Shown here: one piece after another, positions 24,390 to 33,022 of the stretch
How the letters are laid out: every line of letters begins with the position of its first letter
Numbering within the stretch: position 1 is the stretch's first letter
Origin: Halobellus rufus
GTDB taxonomy: Archaea; Halobacteriota; Halobacteria; Halobacteriales; Haloferacaceae
Direction: 5' to 3'
Length of the DNA: 64,000 bases
Assembly (NCBI RefSeq): GCF_000739575.1
Contig: NZ_BBJO01000031.1
Coordinates: 50,206 to 114,205, forward strand
Notes under the pieces: generated by a model
Told to the model about the DNA's origin: nothing
The model's input: the letters and a program-made list of their open reading frames with translations, nothing else
The model's database searches: none
Program-made: the position numbers and the translations under genes

Positions 24390-25490
24390 TTACGCGAGAT
24401 CCTGGATGTCTGCGATGTCGACGGCCCAGTTGGTCTCGGACAGTTCGTCGAGGGCAGGCTGTCCGGCCTCGACGAACGCGTCGCGGTCGACTTCGTCGGC
24501 CGTGACGACGGTCGTATCCTCCTCGCGGGCCTGCTCGTACAGCGACTCCTCCTCGGCTTTGATGTCCTCGGTCATCGCCTCGACCGCGTCGCTCGCCGTC
24601 GACGTGATGAGCTCGCGGTCCTCGTCGCTCAGCCCGTCGAAGAACTCGCTGTTGTAGAGGAAGTGCTTCGTGTCCAGCAGGTGGTTCGTGACGCTGAAGT
24701 GCGACTGCACCTCGTAGAGGCTCACCGAGAGGAACTGCGAGATCGGGCCCTCGGAGGCGTCGACGACGCCCGTCTGCAGCGCCGAGTACAGTTCGTCGTA
24801 GGCCACCGGCGTGACGTCCGCGCCGATCTCGTCCCAGACTGCCGTCCACGTCTCGTACTGCGGGAGACGGAGCTTCAGCCCCTGCACGTCCTCGGGGCTA
24901 GTGACCGGCTTGTTGCTGGTGAAACAGCGGTTCCCGACGTAGAAGGCCGGACCGAGCTGAATGCCGTTCTCCATCAGGATACCGTTCAGTCCGTCTTCGG
25001 GCATCAGGAACTCCTCGTTCACCGCTCGGTAGTGTTCCATGTCCTCGATGACGAACGGGTCGCCCGCGAAGGAGTACTCCGAGGAGAACCGCTGGGAGAG
25101 CGCCGTCGGGCTCTCGTGGAGGATGTCGACGGTCCCCGCCTCGATGGCGTCGAGGTTGTCCTCGGTCCCACCGAGCGTCGCCGCCTCGAGGTTCACGGAG
25201 ATCCGGCCGTCCGTCTCCTCCTCGATGACGTCGATGAAGTGCTCTTGTGCCGTCTGCACGGAGATGTTCTCCGGCGGCTGCGTCGTCGCGAACGTGATGT
25301 CGAGTTCTTCCCCGCCACCGCCGCTACTGGTCGTCGCACCGCCGCTGTCGCCGTCGCTGTCTCCGCCGCCGTCTCCGCTGCCGTCGCCGTTGCCGCCCAT
25401 ACATCCGGCGAGTCCCATACCGACTCCGAGCGCGAGACCCCCGCGTTTCAGTACACTTCGACGTGACGCTGGCTTGTGCTTACGAGCCAT
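24390..25490 (-). CDS. dctP: TRAP transporter solute-binding protein (DctP family), Tat lipoprotein
   Basis: A 366-residue extracytoplasmic binding protein: twin-arginine signal SRRSVLKRGG and lipobox LAGC (Cys ~30), a low-complexity Gly/Asp/Ser linker, then a DctP domain (LDITFATTQPPENISVQTA; LGGTEDNLDAIEAGTVDI; LKLRLPQYETW; ELYSALQTGVVDASEGPI, where the Arg of LRLP is the usual carboxylate-binding residue). It delivers a carboxylated substrate to DctQM encoded on the other strand 3 kb away. Divergent from an SDR gene; an inverted repeat lies between them. Confidence 0.94.
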   Translation of the reverse strand: MARKHKPASRRSVLKRGGLALGVGMGLAGCMGGNGDGSGDGGGDSDGDSGGATTSSGGGGEELDITFATTQPPENISVQTAQEHFIDVIEEETDGRISVNLEAATLGGTEDNLDAIEAGTVDILHESPTALSQRFSSEYSFAGDPFVIEDMEHYRAVNEEFLMPEDGLNGILMENGIQLGPAFYVGNRCFTSNKPVTSPEDVQGLKLRLPQYETWTAVWDEIGADVTPVAYDELYSALQTGVVDASEGPISQFLSVSLYEVQSHFSVTNHLLDTKHFLYNSEFFDGLSDEDRELITSTASDAVEAMTEDIKAEEESLYEQAREEDTTVVTADEVDRDAFVEAGQPALDELSETNWAVDIADIQDLA

Positions 25491-25536
25491 ATCTCAACGA
25501 AATTGGTTAATTAGTAATAAAGATTGTGTTGTATGG

Positions 25537-25554
25537 GACAGTATATTCACTGTC
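25537..25554. promoter_or_regulatory. Inverted repeat between divergent dctP and SDR gene
   Basis: GACAGT-ATATTC-ACTGTC, perfect 6-bp arms around a 6-base AT-rich spacer, 47 bases upstream of dctP and ~70 upstream of the SDR start. Candidate shared operator. Confidence 0.42.
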
Positions 25555-25623
25555 ACGGCACACTGCACCCTTCGTGAACGGATCACAATATATAAATACC
25601 CGAGCGAGGTCGGGACGCTCGTG

Positions 25624-26382
25624 ATGCTTGTCGAAGGGAAGATAGCGGTCGTCACCGGCGGCGCCTCGGGAATCGGCGAGGCGACGGCCAAGACGTACGC
25701 CGAGCACGGGGCCAGCGTCGTCGTCGCCGACATCGACGAAGCGGGCGCGGCGGGAACCGTCGAGGACATCGTCGACGACGGCGGCGAGGCGACGTACGTT
25801 CGGACGGACGTGTCGTCGGAAGCCGACGTCGAGCGGATGATCGAGACCGCAGTCGAGGGGTACGGCGGGCTCGACGTCCTGTTCAACAACGCCGGAACGG
25901 AGGGAGCCCTCGCCGACTTCGCTGAGTACGAGTCTGCGGACTTCGACCGAGTCGTCGACGTCAACCTCCGCGGGACGTTCTACGGAATGAAGTACGGCAT
26001 TCGGGCGATGCTGGCCGACGGGGGCGGCTCGATCATCAGCACCTCCTCGGTCGCCAGCGCCACCGGGATAATGGGTCGCGCGGGGTACAGCGCCTCGAAG
26101 GCGGGGATCAACGGGATGACCCGAGCCGCCGCGATGGAGTACGCCGAGGACGGGATCCGCGTGAACGCGATCCTCCCGGGTATCGTGTCCACCTCGATGC
26201 AGGACCGCGTGGCGCGCCAGCGACCGGACACGACCGATCGCTACGAGATCGCCGAGGCGATGCCCGGCCGCGCCGACCCCCGAGAGCTCGCCAACGCGGT
26301 GTTGTTCCTGGGTTCGGACCTCGCCTCGCGCATCACCGGGGTCGCGCTCCCGGTCGAGGGGGGCTTCCTCCTGCAACCGTGA
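25624..26382 (+). CDS. SDR family oxidoreductase
   Basis: A 252-residue classical SDR: cofactor motif VVTGGASGIGEATAK (TGxxxGIG, ~residue 10), acidic VVVADIDEA favouring NAD(H), NNAG at ~86, catalytic Ser in STSSVASATG and YSASK (Tyr-x3-Lys, ~155). Substrate is probably a hydroxyacid or sugar derivative imported by the adjacent TRAP system. A strong TATA (TATATAAATA near 25588) precedes ATG 25624. Confidence 0.92.
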   Translation: MLVEGKIAVVTGGASGIGEATAKTYAEHGASVVVADIDEAGAAGTVEDIVDDGGEATYVRTDVSSEADVERMIETAVEGYGGLDVLFNNAGTEGALADFAEYESADFDRVVDVNLRGTFYGMKYGIRAMLADGGGSIISTSSVASATGIMGRAGYSASKAGINGMTRAAAMEYAEDGIRVNAILPGIVSTSMQDRVARQRPDTTDRYEIAEAMPGRADPRELANAVLFLGSDLASRITGVALPVEGGFLLQP

Positions 26383-26443
26383 CCGGCGGTGATCCGTCCG
26401 CGCGCTTCGTGAGTGTTTATACCACGCCGGGCGAGTACCCGAT

Positions 26444-27766
26444 ATGATCGACCGGAACGCCACGCGGGACGCACGCCCGGCTCACGGGGTCGCCCTCGAC
26501 GCCGTCGAGGCCGGCATCGAAGCCGCACAGCCGCGAGCAGTGCTTTCGCGCGCGATCGACCTCGAGGGCGAGACGCTGCGCGTCGGCGGTGACGAGTACG
26601 AGCTGTCCGCCTACGACGAGGTCGTCGTCCTCGGGGGCGGCAACGCCGCCGGGCAGGTCGCGGCGTTCCTCTCGGAACTGCTCGGCGACCGCCTCGACGG
26701 CGGCGTCGTCGTCACCGACGACCCCGAACCGGCCGGACCGATCGAGACAGTCGTCGGGACGCACCCGGTTCCGAGCGAGGCGAACGTCGACGGCGCGCGA
26801 CGCGTTCTCGACCGGGCGCGCGCGAGCGACGAGAACACGCTCGCGCTGGTCGCGGTGACCGGCGGCGGAAGCGCACTCTTGGCCGCTCCCGTCGAGGGAG
26901 TCCCGCTGGACGATCTGCAGTCGCTCACAGACGGCCTGCTCCGCTCGGGCGCGCCCATCGATCGGATCAACGCCGTTCGGAAGCACGTCTCGGAGATAAA
27001 GGGCGGCCGACTCGCCCGTGCGCTCGCGCCGGCTACGACCGTCGGCCTCGTCTTCAGCGACGTCAGCGGGGGCGACGTCTCGGTCGTCGCGAGCGGGCCG
27101 CTCTCGCCGGACTCGACGACGTACGCGGACGCGCTGGACGTGCTTTCGGAGTACGACGTAGACGCCCCCGAGTCGGTGCGCACACGCCTCGAACGCGGTG
27201 CGGCGGGCGAGTTGGACGACACGCCCGGGCCCGACGACCGTTCTTTCGAGACCGTCACCACCCACGTCGTCGCCGACAACTTCACGGCCCTCGAGGCGGC
27301 CCGGGAGGTCTGTGCGGACGCCGGGTTCGACCCGCTCGTCCTCTCTTCGTCGGTGCGCGGTGAGGCCCGCGAGGCCGCCCTGACCCACGTCGCGATCGCC
27401 GAGGAGATCCGGAAGACGGGCAATCCCGTCTCGCCGCCCGCCGCGGTCCTCTCCGGGGGCGAGACGACGGTCACGATCCGCGGCGACGGCGTCGGGGGCC
27501 CGAACCAGGAGTTCGCTCTCGGCGCGGCCATCGAGCTCCCCGAGGAGGCCACCCTCTGCGCCGTCGACACTGACGGGATCGACGGCCCGACCGACGCCGC
27601 CGGCGCGATCGTCGATCACGAGACCGTCGAGGACCGCCGAGAGGCGCGCGCGAGACTGAACGAGAACGACGTCTACGACTACCTCGACGAGCGCGACGCG
27701 CTCGTGTTCACCGGGCAGACCGGCACCAACGTCAACGACCTGCGTGTCCTGCTCGTCATCGAGTGA
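26444..27766 (+). CDS. Glycerate 2-kinase (MOFRL family)
   Basis: A 440-residue protein of the GckA/TtuD (MOFRL) family: VVLGGGNAAGQVAAFL, VVGTHPVPSEANVDGARR, VAVTGGGSALLAAPVEGV (phosphate loop), INAVRKHVSEIKGGRLAR and the C-terminal MOFRL domain with AVLSGGETTVTIRGDGVGGPNQEFAL. It phosphorylates D-glycerate to 2-phosphoglycerate, feeding lower glycolysis. A divergent-convergent partner encodes a 2-hydroxyacid dehydrogenase, so together they could convert hydroxypyruvate or tartronate-type products. TATA GTTTATACC lies ~28 bases before ATG 26444. Confidence 0.92.
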   Translation: MIDRNATRDARPAHGVALDAVEAGIEAAQPRAVLSRAIDLEGETLRVGGDEYELSAYDEVVVLGGGNAAGQVAAFLSELLGDRLDGGVVVTDDPEPAGPIETVVGTHPVPSEANVDGARRVLDRARASDENTLALVAVTGGGSALLAAPVEGVPLDDLQSLTDGLLRSGAPIDRINAVRKHVSEIKGGRLARALAPATTVGLVFSDVSGGDVSVVASGPLSPDSTTYADALDVLSEYDVDAPESVRTRLERGAAGELDDTPGPDDRSFETVTTHVVADNFTALEAAREVCADAGFDPLVLSSSVRGEAREAALTHVAIAEEIRKTGNPVSPPAAVLSGGETTVTIRGDGVGGPNQEFALGAAIELPEEATLCAVDTDGIDGPTDAAGAIVDHETVEDRREARARLNENDVYDYLDERDALVFTGQTGTNVNDLRVLLVIE

Positions 27767-27772
27767 ATACGT

Positions 27773-27794
27773 CGGCGATGGATTTCGATCGCCG
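27773..27794. terminator. Hairpin between glycerate kinase and hydroxyacid dehydrogenase genes
   Basis: CGGCGAT / ATCGCCG, 7-bp arms with an 8-base loop, between convergent stops. Confidence 0.5.
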
Positions 27795-27801
27795 CACTCT
27801 C

Positions 27802-28812
27802 TCACTCCATCCCCGCATCCCGGAGCGCGGAGTGCGGGAGCGGTTCGCCGTCGATCCCCGCTTCGGTGCAGGCCGCCACCATCTCGGCCATCTCGTTTCG
27901 CGTTTCGGTGCTCGCGCTCCCGATGTGCGGCGTGACCACGAGTCGTTCGGGGGCGTGCCGCAAGAGCGGGTGATCCGCCGGAAGGGGCTCGGGATCCGTG
28001 ACGTCAAGCCCGGCGCGGGCGATCTCTCCCGTCGCCAGCGCCGCATCGAGCGCGTCGGTGTCGACGACCTCGCCGCGACTCGTGTTGACGAGGATCGCGT
28101 CCTCGGACATCCGACGAAGCGCCGCCTCGTCGACGAGGCCGGCGGTCGCCTCGGTCAGCGGCACGTGCAGCGAGACGAAGTCGCTCTCGGCGAGCAGTTC
28201 GTCGCGGTCGACGTAGGTCGCGTCTATCCCGAACTCGGCGAGTTCGTCCTCCCGCTCCGGCTTCCGCGAGCGGCCGCTGTAGCGCACGTCCATATCGAAC
28301 CCGGCGGCCCGCCTCGCCGTCGCCGTTCCGATGTTTCCGAGCCCGATTATCCCGAGCGTCGCGTCGTGGACGTCCGGACCGGTGAGGAGCGTCGGCCCCC
28401 AAGTCTCCCACTCGTCGTCGGCGACGTAGGCGTGTCCCTCGACGGTTCGGCGCGCACACGTCATCAACAGCGCCCACGCGAGGTCGGCCGTCGTCTCGGT
28501 GAGCACGCCGGGCGTGTGGCCGACGGCGATCCCGCGGGCGCTGGCGGCAGCGAGATCGACGTGGTCGCACCCGACGGAGAAGGTACTGACCACCGAGAGG
28601 TCCGGGGAGGCGTCGAGGACCGCCGCGTCGATCTCGTCGGAGAGCAGACAGACGAGCCCCTCGGCGTCGAGTTCCGCGAGCCGGGAGACGACGTGGTCCT
28701 TCGTCGGCGGCAGTTTCTCGTCTCGGACGACGACCTCGAACCGCTCGCGGAGTCGGTCGAGGCCGACCTCGGGGATGGTCCGGGTCACGTAGACAGTCGG
28801 ATTGTCGGTCAT
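27802..28812 (-). CDS. D-2-hydroxyacid dehydrogenase (glyoxylate/hydroxypyruvate reductase type)
   Basis: A 336-residue D-isomer-specific dehydrogenase: VSTFSVGCDHVDLAAASARG, NAD motif LGIIGLGNIGTATARRAAGF (GxGxxG), catalytic Arg in VNTSRGEVVDTDAL, Glu in DVTDPEPLP and His in VVTPHIGSASTETR. The V-x-x-x-S-V-G-x-D-H pattern fits the GRHPR/glyoxylate reductase branch. It likely reduces hydroxypyruvate to D-glycerate, the substrate of the neighbouring kinase. ATG 28812 was chosen over an upstream extension lacking similarity. Confidence 0.92.
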   Translation of the reverse strand: MTDNPTVYVTRTIPEVGLDRLRERFEVVVRDEKLPPTKDHVVSRLAELDAEGLVCLLSDEIDAAVLDASPDLSVVSTFSVGCDHVDLAAASARGIAVGHTPGVLTETTADLAWALLMTCARRTVEGHAYVADDEWETWGPTLLTGPDVHDATLGIIGLGNIGTATARRAAGFDMDVRYSGRSRKPEREDELAEFGIDATYVDRDELLAESDFVSLHVPLTEATAGLVDEAALRRMSEDAILVNTSRGEVVDTDALDAALATGEIARAGLDVTDPEPLPADHPLLRHAPERLVVTPHIGSASTETRNEMAEMVAACTEAGIDGEPLPHSALRDAGME

Positions 28813-28899
28813 TACTCCCGATGGGCGTCGCGGCGACATATCGTTTGGTCTCCCGCGTCGATCAGTAGCTTAATGTAGCCGATCGGCATCCTCGGGCGT

Positions 28900-29589
28900 A
28901 TGCACGCAATCGAGCACGACGTGGAGCGACCGGACCGCGAAACCGTCGAGGCGTTCGAGGAGATCCCGAGCACGATCGTCTCCGACGTCACCGGCAACGT
29001 CGGACTCACGATGGATGCCGGGATCAAACCCGCCGCCGACGGCGTCGATATGGCCGGGACGGCGATCACTGTCAAGGCCGCGCCCGGCGACAACCTCATC
29101 ATCCACAAGGCGATCACGATGGCCGAACCCGGAGACGTCCTCGTCATCGACTGCGACGGGTACACCGACACCGGGCACGTCGGTGAGCTGATGTGCGAGT
29201 CGTGCAGGGCCAACGGGCTCGCGGGGCTGGTCATCGACGGAGGCTACCGCGACAGCCGCGAGATCGCCGAGATGGACTTTCCCGTCTACGGTCGCGGCGT
29301 GAACCCGCAGGGGCCGCTCAAACAGGATCCGGGTTCGGTGAACGTGACGGTCTCCTGTGGCGGCGTGAGCGTCGATCCCGGCGACATCGTCGTCGGCGAC
29401 GACGACGGGATCGCGGTGATCCCCGGCGAGGGTGCAGCGCGGGTGCTGGAACGCGCACGCGAGAAGCTCGATTCCGAGGACGCGACCCGCGAGGAGATAC
29501 GGAACGGGACGTACCTCTTCGAGCGCAACGGCTACGACGAGCTGTTCGAGGAGCTCGAAGTGGTCGGTCCCGAGGACTCGATCCAGTAA
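28900..29589 (+). CDS. RraA family protein (HMG/CHA aldolase-like)
   Basis: A 229-residue protein of the RraA/4-hydroxy-4-methyl-2-oxoglutarate aldolase fold: IPSTIVSDVTGNVGLTMDAGI (N-terminal), GDNLIIHKAITMAEPGDVLVIDCDG, and GLAGLVIDGGYRDSREIAEMDFPVY, where DGGYRD is the G-x-R-D metal/oxalate-site motif with Arg and Asp intact. Members cleave pyruvate or oxaloacetate-type hydroxyacids from aromatic or sugar-acid pathways, or act as RNase E inhibitors (not relevant to archaea). Divergent from the hydroxyacid dehydrogenase and followed by iclR, so probably catabolic. Confidence 0.88.
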   Translation: MHAIEHDVERPDRETVEAFEEIPSTIVSDVTGNVGLTMDAGIKPAADGVDMAGTAITVKAAPGDNLIIHKAITMAEPGDVLVIDCDGYTDTGHVGELMCESCRANGLAGLVIDGGYRDSREIAEMDFPVYGRGVNPQGPLKQDPGSVNVTVSCGGVSVDPGDIVVGDDDGIAVIPGEGAARVLERAREKLDSEDATREEIRNGTYLFERNGYDELFEELEVVGPEDSIQ

Positions 29590-29680
29590 CGGCTGCGCCT
29601 TCGAGGATCCGGCGTCGACGCGGCACGCTTTGGGAGCGTCGACGACGTGCGAGTGCGGATGCCCCTCGACCGATCACCGT

Positions 29681-29697
29681 GTCCAACATTGTTGAAA
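29681..29697. promoter_or_regulatory. Imperfect palindrome upstream of the second iclR
   Basis: GTCCAAC-ATT-GTTGAAA lies directly upstream of the TATA-like GGCTTAAGA (~29707). The right half is identical to that of the site at 18465-18481 and the inner CAAC/GTTG core is symmetric. Likely autoregulatory or shared IclR operator. Confidence 0.48.
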
Positions 29698-29738
29698 TCA
29701 CTCGCAGGGCTTAAGACGCCGCGCGCTGACTGACGCGT

Positions 29739-30515
29739 ATGACCGACCCGAACGAATCGAACGCGCGAGCGCTGAAGAGCGTCGAGCGGTCCTTTCGGAT
29801 CGTCGAACACCTCCGCGAGACCGGCGGTGCGACGCTCTCGGAGGCCGCAGACGACCTCGGGCTGGCGGTGAGCACCGCCCACATCCATCTCAGTACCCTC
29901 GTCGAGACCGGCTACGTGGTCAAAGACGACGACGTGTACCGCTGCAGTTTCGAGTTCCTCCAGACGGGCGGACGACGGCGCGACGAGATGGCGCTGTATC
30001 AGGCCGCGAAGCCGGAGCTCGACGAACTACAGGCGGAGACCGGCGAGCACACCAACGTGACGATGATGGAGCGGGGATACGCCGTGCAGCTGTACAAATC
30101 CGAGAGCCCCGAATCGATCGACGACGACGCCTCGCTCGGCGATCACTTCTACCTCCACCTCACGGCGACGGGCAAGGCGATGCTCGCGGAGTGCGCCGAC
30201 GACCGGGTCGCCGAGATCCTCGACGAGCACGGGATGCCCGCGTTGACGGACGACACGATCACCGACGAGGACGTCCTCTACGAGGAGTTAGCCACGATTC
30301 GGGAACGCGGCTACTCGATCAACCGCGGCGAGCACTTCCCCGGCGTCTGCGCCATCGGCACCGCCATCGCGTCCGAACCCGACGACGCGCTCGGGGCGAT
30401 CAGCATCAGCGGCCCTCGGAGCCGAATCACGCCCGAGCGGATCGAAGAGGAACTCGCCCCGGCGCTTCTGAACAAGAAGAACATCATCGAACTGAAGATC
30501 CGCCAGCACGGCTGA
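29739..30515 (+). CDS. IclR family transcriptional regulator (second)
   Basis: A 258-residue IclR protein: winged helix at ~10-70 (SVERSFRIVEHLRETGGATLSEAADDLGLAVSTAHIHLSTL), effector domain with LTATGKAMLAECADDRV and GYSINRGEHFPGVCAIGTAI. In fold and in the S-T-A-H/Q-x-H-L recognition helix it is closer to the third IclR (39566-40357) than to the first. Candidate targets are the RraA, glycerate kinase and epimerase genes around it. A palindrome sits just upstream of its TATA. Confidence 0.93.
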   Translation: MTDPNESNARALKSVERSFRIVEHLRETGGATLSEAADDLGLAVSTAHIHLSTLVETGYVVKDDDVYRCSFEFLQTGGRRRDEMALYQAAKPELDELQAETGEHTNVTMMERGYAVQLYKSESPESIDDDASLGDHFYLHLTATGKAMLAECADDRVAEILDEHGMPALTDDTITDEDVLYEELATIRERGYSINRGEHFPGVCAIGTAIASEPDDALGAISISGPRSRITPERIEEELAPALLNKKNIIELKIRQHG

Positions 30516-30581
30516 TCGGCGCACTACTCCGTCACGGCGTTCTTCGGTCGTGAACCGATCTCGTTCGGCTGCTCCCGGCGT

Positions 30582-31478
30582 TCATTCCGGCGGGCTGTCC
30601 CACTCGGAGCCGTTGTCCTGCGGGTCGTACCCGAGCACCGCCTGGGCGTGTTCGATGTCGAACCATCGCGCGTCGTTGCCGCTGACCGCGTAGAACGCGT
30701 CGTAGGTGACGTCCTCGTCTTCGAGACAGCACTCCAACAGGTGCGCGAAGTCGCGCTGGGAGGTCCAAGAGGCCTTCAGGCGCTTGACCATCTCCTCGTA
30801 CTCCTCGCTGCCGCGCTCCCAGGAACCGGTCTGCGATTGGTCCCACACCTCGTCTTCGTCGACTCTGTGTTCGTCGCCGCGGTCGACGCCGCGCTCGGCG
30901 TCGCCGTACGGGTGGTCGTACTCCGCGGTTCGAACGCTCGAAATGCGAAGTGAATACACTTGGCTCGGTGCCCCGTCTCGACGCGCGTGGGTTCGGCAGA
31001 TGTGTTCGCCGAACATCTTCGACGCACCGTAGTAGCCGTCGGGCTTGGGGAGTGTCTCGTGAGTGAGCCGGAGCGGGTCGTACTCGCTGGGGTAGTCCTC
31101 CTCGTACAGATCGGGCGCGTGATCCTCCTCGTAGAGGCCCATCACGCGCTGAGAGGAGGCGTAGATCAGCTTCTCGACGCCGGCGTCCTCCATCGCTTTG
31201 AGGACGTTGTACGTGCCGACTATGTTGGGTTCGATGATGTCCGTGAAGTCCGCGCCCGCGTCCGACTGCGCCGCGAGGTGGATCACGGCGTCCTGGCCGT
31301 CGAACGCCGGACGAATCGCTTCGTAGTCGGCGACGTCGGCGACGAACGTCTCGTAGTCTGGGTGATCGCTCCGGTTCAGGTACGTGAACTCGTATCGGTC
31401 GTCGTCCGCGAGGTGGTTCAGGATCGCCTCGCCCGCCTCGCCGAACGGACCCGTCACGAGGACGTTTTGAGCTGCCAT
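30582..31478 (-). CDS. NAD-dependent epimerase/dehydratase (extended SDR; Azf or uronate dehydrogenase-like)
   Basis: A 298-residue extended SDR: VLVTGPFGEAGEAILNHL (GxxGxxG), DVADYEAIRPAFDGQDAVIHLAAQSD, LIYASSQRVMGLY (Ser) and YYGASKMFGEHICRTHA (Tyr-x3-Lys). The overall pattern matches haloarchaeal Azf (NAD-dependent glucose-6-phosphate dehydrogenase) and bacterial uronate dehydrogenase, which oxidise sugar C1. It is longer than typical Azf, with an acidic insert around residues 195-215. ATG 31478 follows a long AT-rich TATA region (31500-31517). Confidence 0.82.
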   Translation of the reverse strand: MAAQNVLVTGPFGEAGEAILNHLADDDRYEFTYLNRSDHPDYETFVADVADYEAIRPAFDGQDAVIHLAAQSDAGADFTDIIEPNIVGTYNVLKAMEDAGVEKLIYASSQRVMGLYEEDHAPDLYEEDYPSEYDPLRLTHETLPKPDGYYGASKMFGEHICRTHARRDGAPSQVYSLRISSVRTAEYDHPYGDAERGVDRGDEHRVDEDEVWDQSQTGSWERGSEEYEEMVKRLKASWTSQRDFAHLLECCLEDEDVTYDAFYAVSGNDARWFDIEHAQAVLGYDPQDNGSEWDSPPE

Positions 31479-32182
31479 CTATGCGTTGCAATCGCCAATA
31501 CTATTATTTATATTTTTGGATGGCCTACCTTCTGTAGGCTACACGAGTCGAGACGAACCCGAATTTTCAGTATCGTTGGAAAGTGTGTAACAACTCTACC
31601 AATGGGCCTCACATCCGTACATATGTTATTCCTTAGTGCCTCTGGCCTCACAGCGTTATTGAACGGGGTTCAGCCCCGGATCCAATATGATAAAAACGCC
31701 GACCAGCCTCAGGGCCCAGATGATCCATCGACCCCAATCGATGTTATCAATGTAAAGCTGATCAGTTATATCAATCTAAGTATAATACGACTAGATAATT
31801 AAATATATGATATTTAGAGTATATTCAGTCGAGGGATCTAATATTGAGATTATGCTACTTTACTGGCTATAATTTTATACTATTCTAAATTTTAGACCAT
31901 ACATTTTTGTATTCCAATACCTATCCGAATTACTACTGCCTAAGTATTTATAATATATATTTATTTTATTATACTAATTTTATCATTTAGAAGTATATCG
32001 AACTAACTGTTGTGTGGCATTCAGTCACACCCCACGCCGCCAACATCGCCTTTCTCGGTATTGCTACCAATTGGTGCGTCTGGCGCGAAGAGTTTGTCCT
32101 GCACGTACTGTCGCCGGCAGAATACTGTCGATTTTCCAAAATGGGTATGACTTATTAGGATAGACTGAGATTCTGTTGATGG
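31479..32182. other. Long AT-rich intergenic region
   Basis: About 700 bases without a convincing gene. The left edge holds the epimerase promoter and an inverted repeat; ~31790-32010 is very AT-rich. Near 32020-32150 the sequence is again GC-balanced and a minus-strand frame reads a peptide ending in IGSNTEKGDVGGVGCD, which I cannot assign; it may be a gene remnant. The aldo/keto reductase promoter (ACTTATTAGG near 32151) is at the right edge. Confidence 0.55.
31523..31539. promoter_or_regulatory. Inverted repeat upstream of the epimerase TATA box
   Basis: GCCTAC-CTTCT-GTAGGC, perfect 6-bp arms with a 5-base spacer, immediately upstream of the minus-strand TATA region of the epimerase gene. 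Confidence 0.45.
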
Positions 32183-32974
32183 ATGCCAATGCTGCCACCC
32201 ATAGGTCTGGGTACGTTCCAGAATACGTACGGGGACGAATGTATCGAGAGCGTCACGACGGCACTCGACGTGGGGTATCGTCACGTTGACACGGCACAGG
32301 ATTATGGGACTGAGGCCTTCGTCGGCGAGGCACTCGCCGAGTCTGACGTCGACCGCGAGGAGGTCTTCGTGGCGACGAAGGTCTGGAACGACAACCTCGC
32401 GTACGACGACGTGATGCAGACCGTCGAGGAGAGCCGAAACCGGCTCGGTCTCGACACGATAGACCTCTTGTACATCCACTGGCCCGCAGGGGCCTACGAC
32501 CCCGAGGAGACGCTCGCGGCCTTTGACGAACTGTACGAGGCCGGCGACATCCGTCACGTGGGCGTCAGCAACTTCACCGTCGAAGAACTCGAGCGGGCCA
32601 GAGCGGTCCTCGATGCCCCCATCTTCGCCAATCAGATCGAGGTCCACCCGCTGTGCCAGCAACCGGATCTGCGCGAGTACTGCGCCGAGGCCGACATCGA
32701 GGTCGTCGGCTACTCGCCGCTGGCTCGCGGGCGTGTCGTCGATGTCTCGGAGCTGCGGGACATCGCGGCGGAGTACGACGCCACGGCGGCACAGGTAAGT
32801 CTCGCCTGGGCCAGACAGCGGGACGTCACGCCGGTTCCGATGGCCCGCACCGAACAGTACATCAAAGAGAATTACGCCTCGCTGAACCTCACGCTGAGCG
32901 AGGAGACGCTGGCCACTATCGACGCGCTCGACGAGGAGCGGCGGACGATCGATCCCGCCTACGCCCCGTGGTGA
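32183..32974 (+). CDS. Aldo/keto reductase
   Basis: A 263-residue AKR TIM barrel: IGLGTFQ, catalytic tetrad visible as Asp-Tyr in GYRHVDTAQDYGTEAFVG, Lys in VFVATKVWNDN and His in IDLLYIHWPAGAYD. C-terminal YSPLARGRV and ARQRDVTPVPMARTEQYIKEN (NADPH-binding region, where the usual I-P-K/G-x-S is altered to V-P-M-A-R-T). Reduces sugars, ketoacids or aldehydes; first gene of a pair with the glycerol-dehydrogenase-like gene. ATG 32189 is an alternative start. Confidence 0.92.
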   Translation: MPMLPPIGLGTFQNTYGDECIESVTTALDVGYRHVDTAQDYGTEAFVGEALAESDVDREEVFVATKVWNDNLAYDDVMQTVEESRNRLGLDTIDLLYIHWPAGAYDPEETLAAFDELYEAGDIRHVGVSNFTVEELERARAVLDAPIFANQIEVHPLCQQPDLREYCAEADIEVVGYSPLARGRVVDVSELRDIAAEYDATAAQVSLAWARQRDVTPVPMARTEQYIKENYASLNLTLSEETLATIDALDEERRTIDPAYAPW

Positions 32975-33003
32975 GCACGACCTGACACAACTGTTATTAG
33001 ATG

Positions 33004-33020
33004 GTTGGTCTAGTACCAAC
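33004..33020. promoter_or_regulatory. Operator-like inverted repeat overlapping the transcription start of the gldA-like gene
   Basis: GTTGGT-CTAGT-ACCAAC, perfect 6-bp arms and 5-base spacer, ends three bases before ATG 33023 and lies downstream of the TATA-like GTTATTAG (~32992). Position suits a repressor. Confidence 0.5.
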
Positions 33021-33022
33021 AC

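Noticed and set aside
31600..31802. Plus-strand frame MGLTSVHMLFLSASG in the AT-rich gap.
   Set aside because: No promoter, no family, and composition differs from haloarchaeal proteins; treated as non-coding.
32021..32180. Minus-strand peptide ending IGSNTEKGDVGGVGCD upstream of the aldo/keto reductase.
   Set aside because: Looks like a gene end but no start or domain could be found; kept only as a possible remnant in the gap description.
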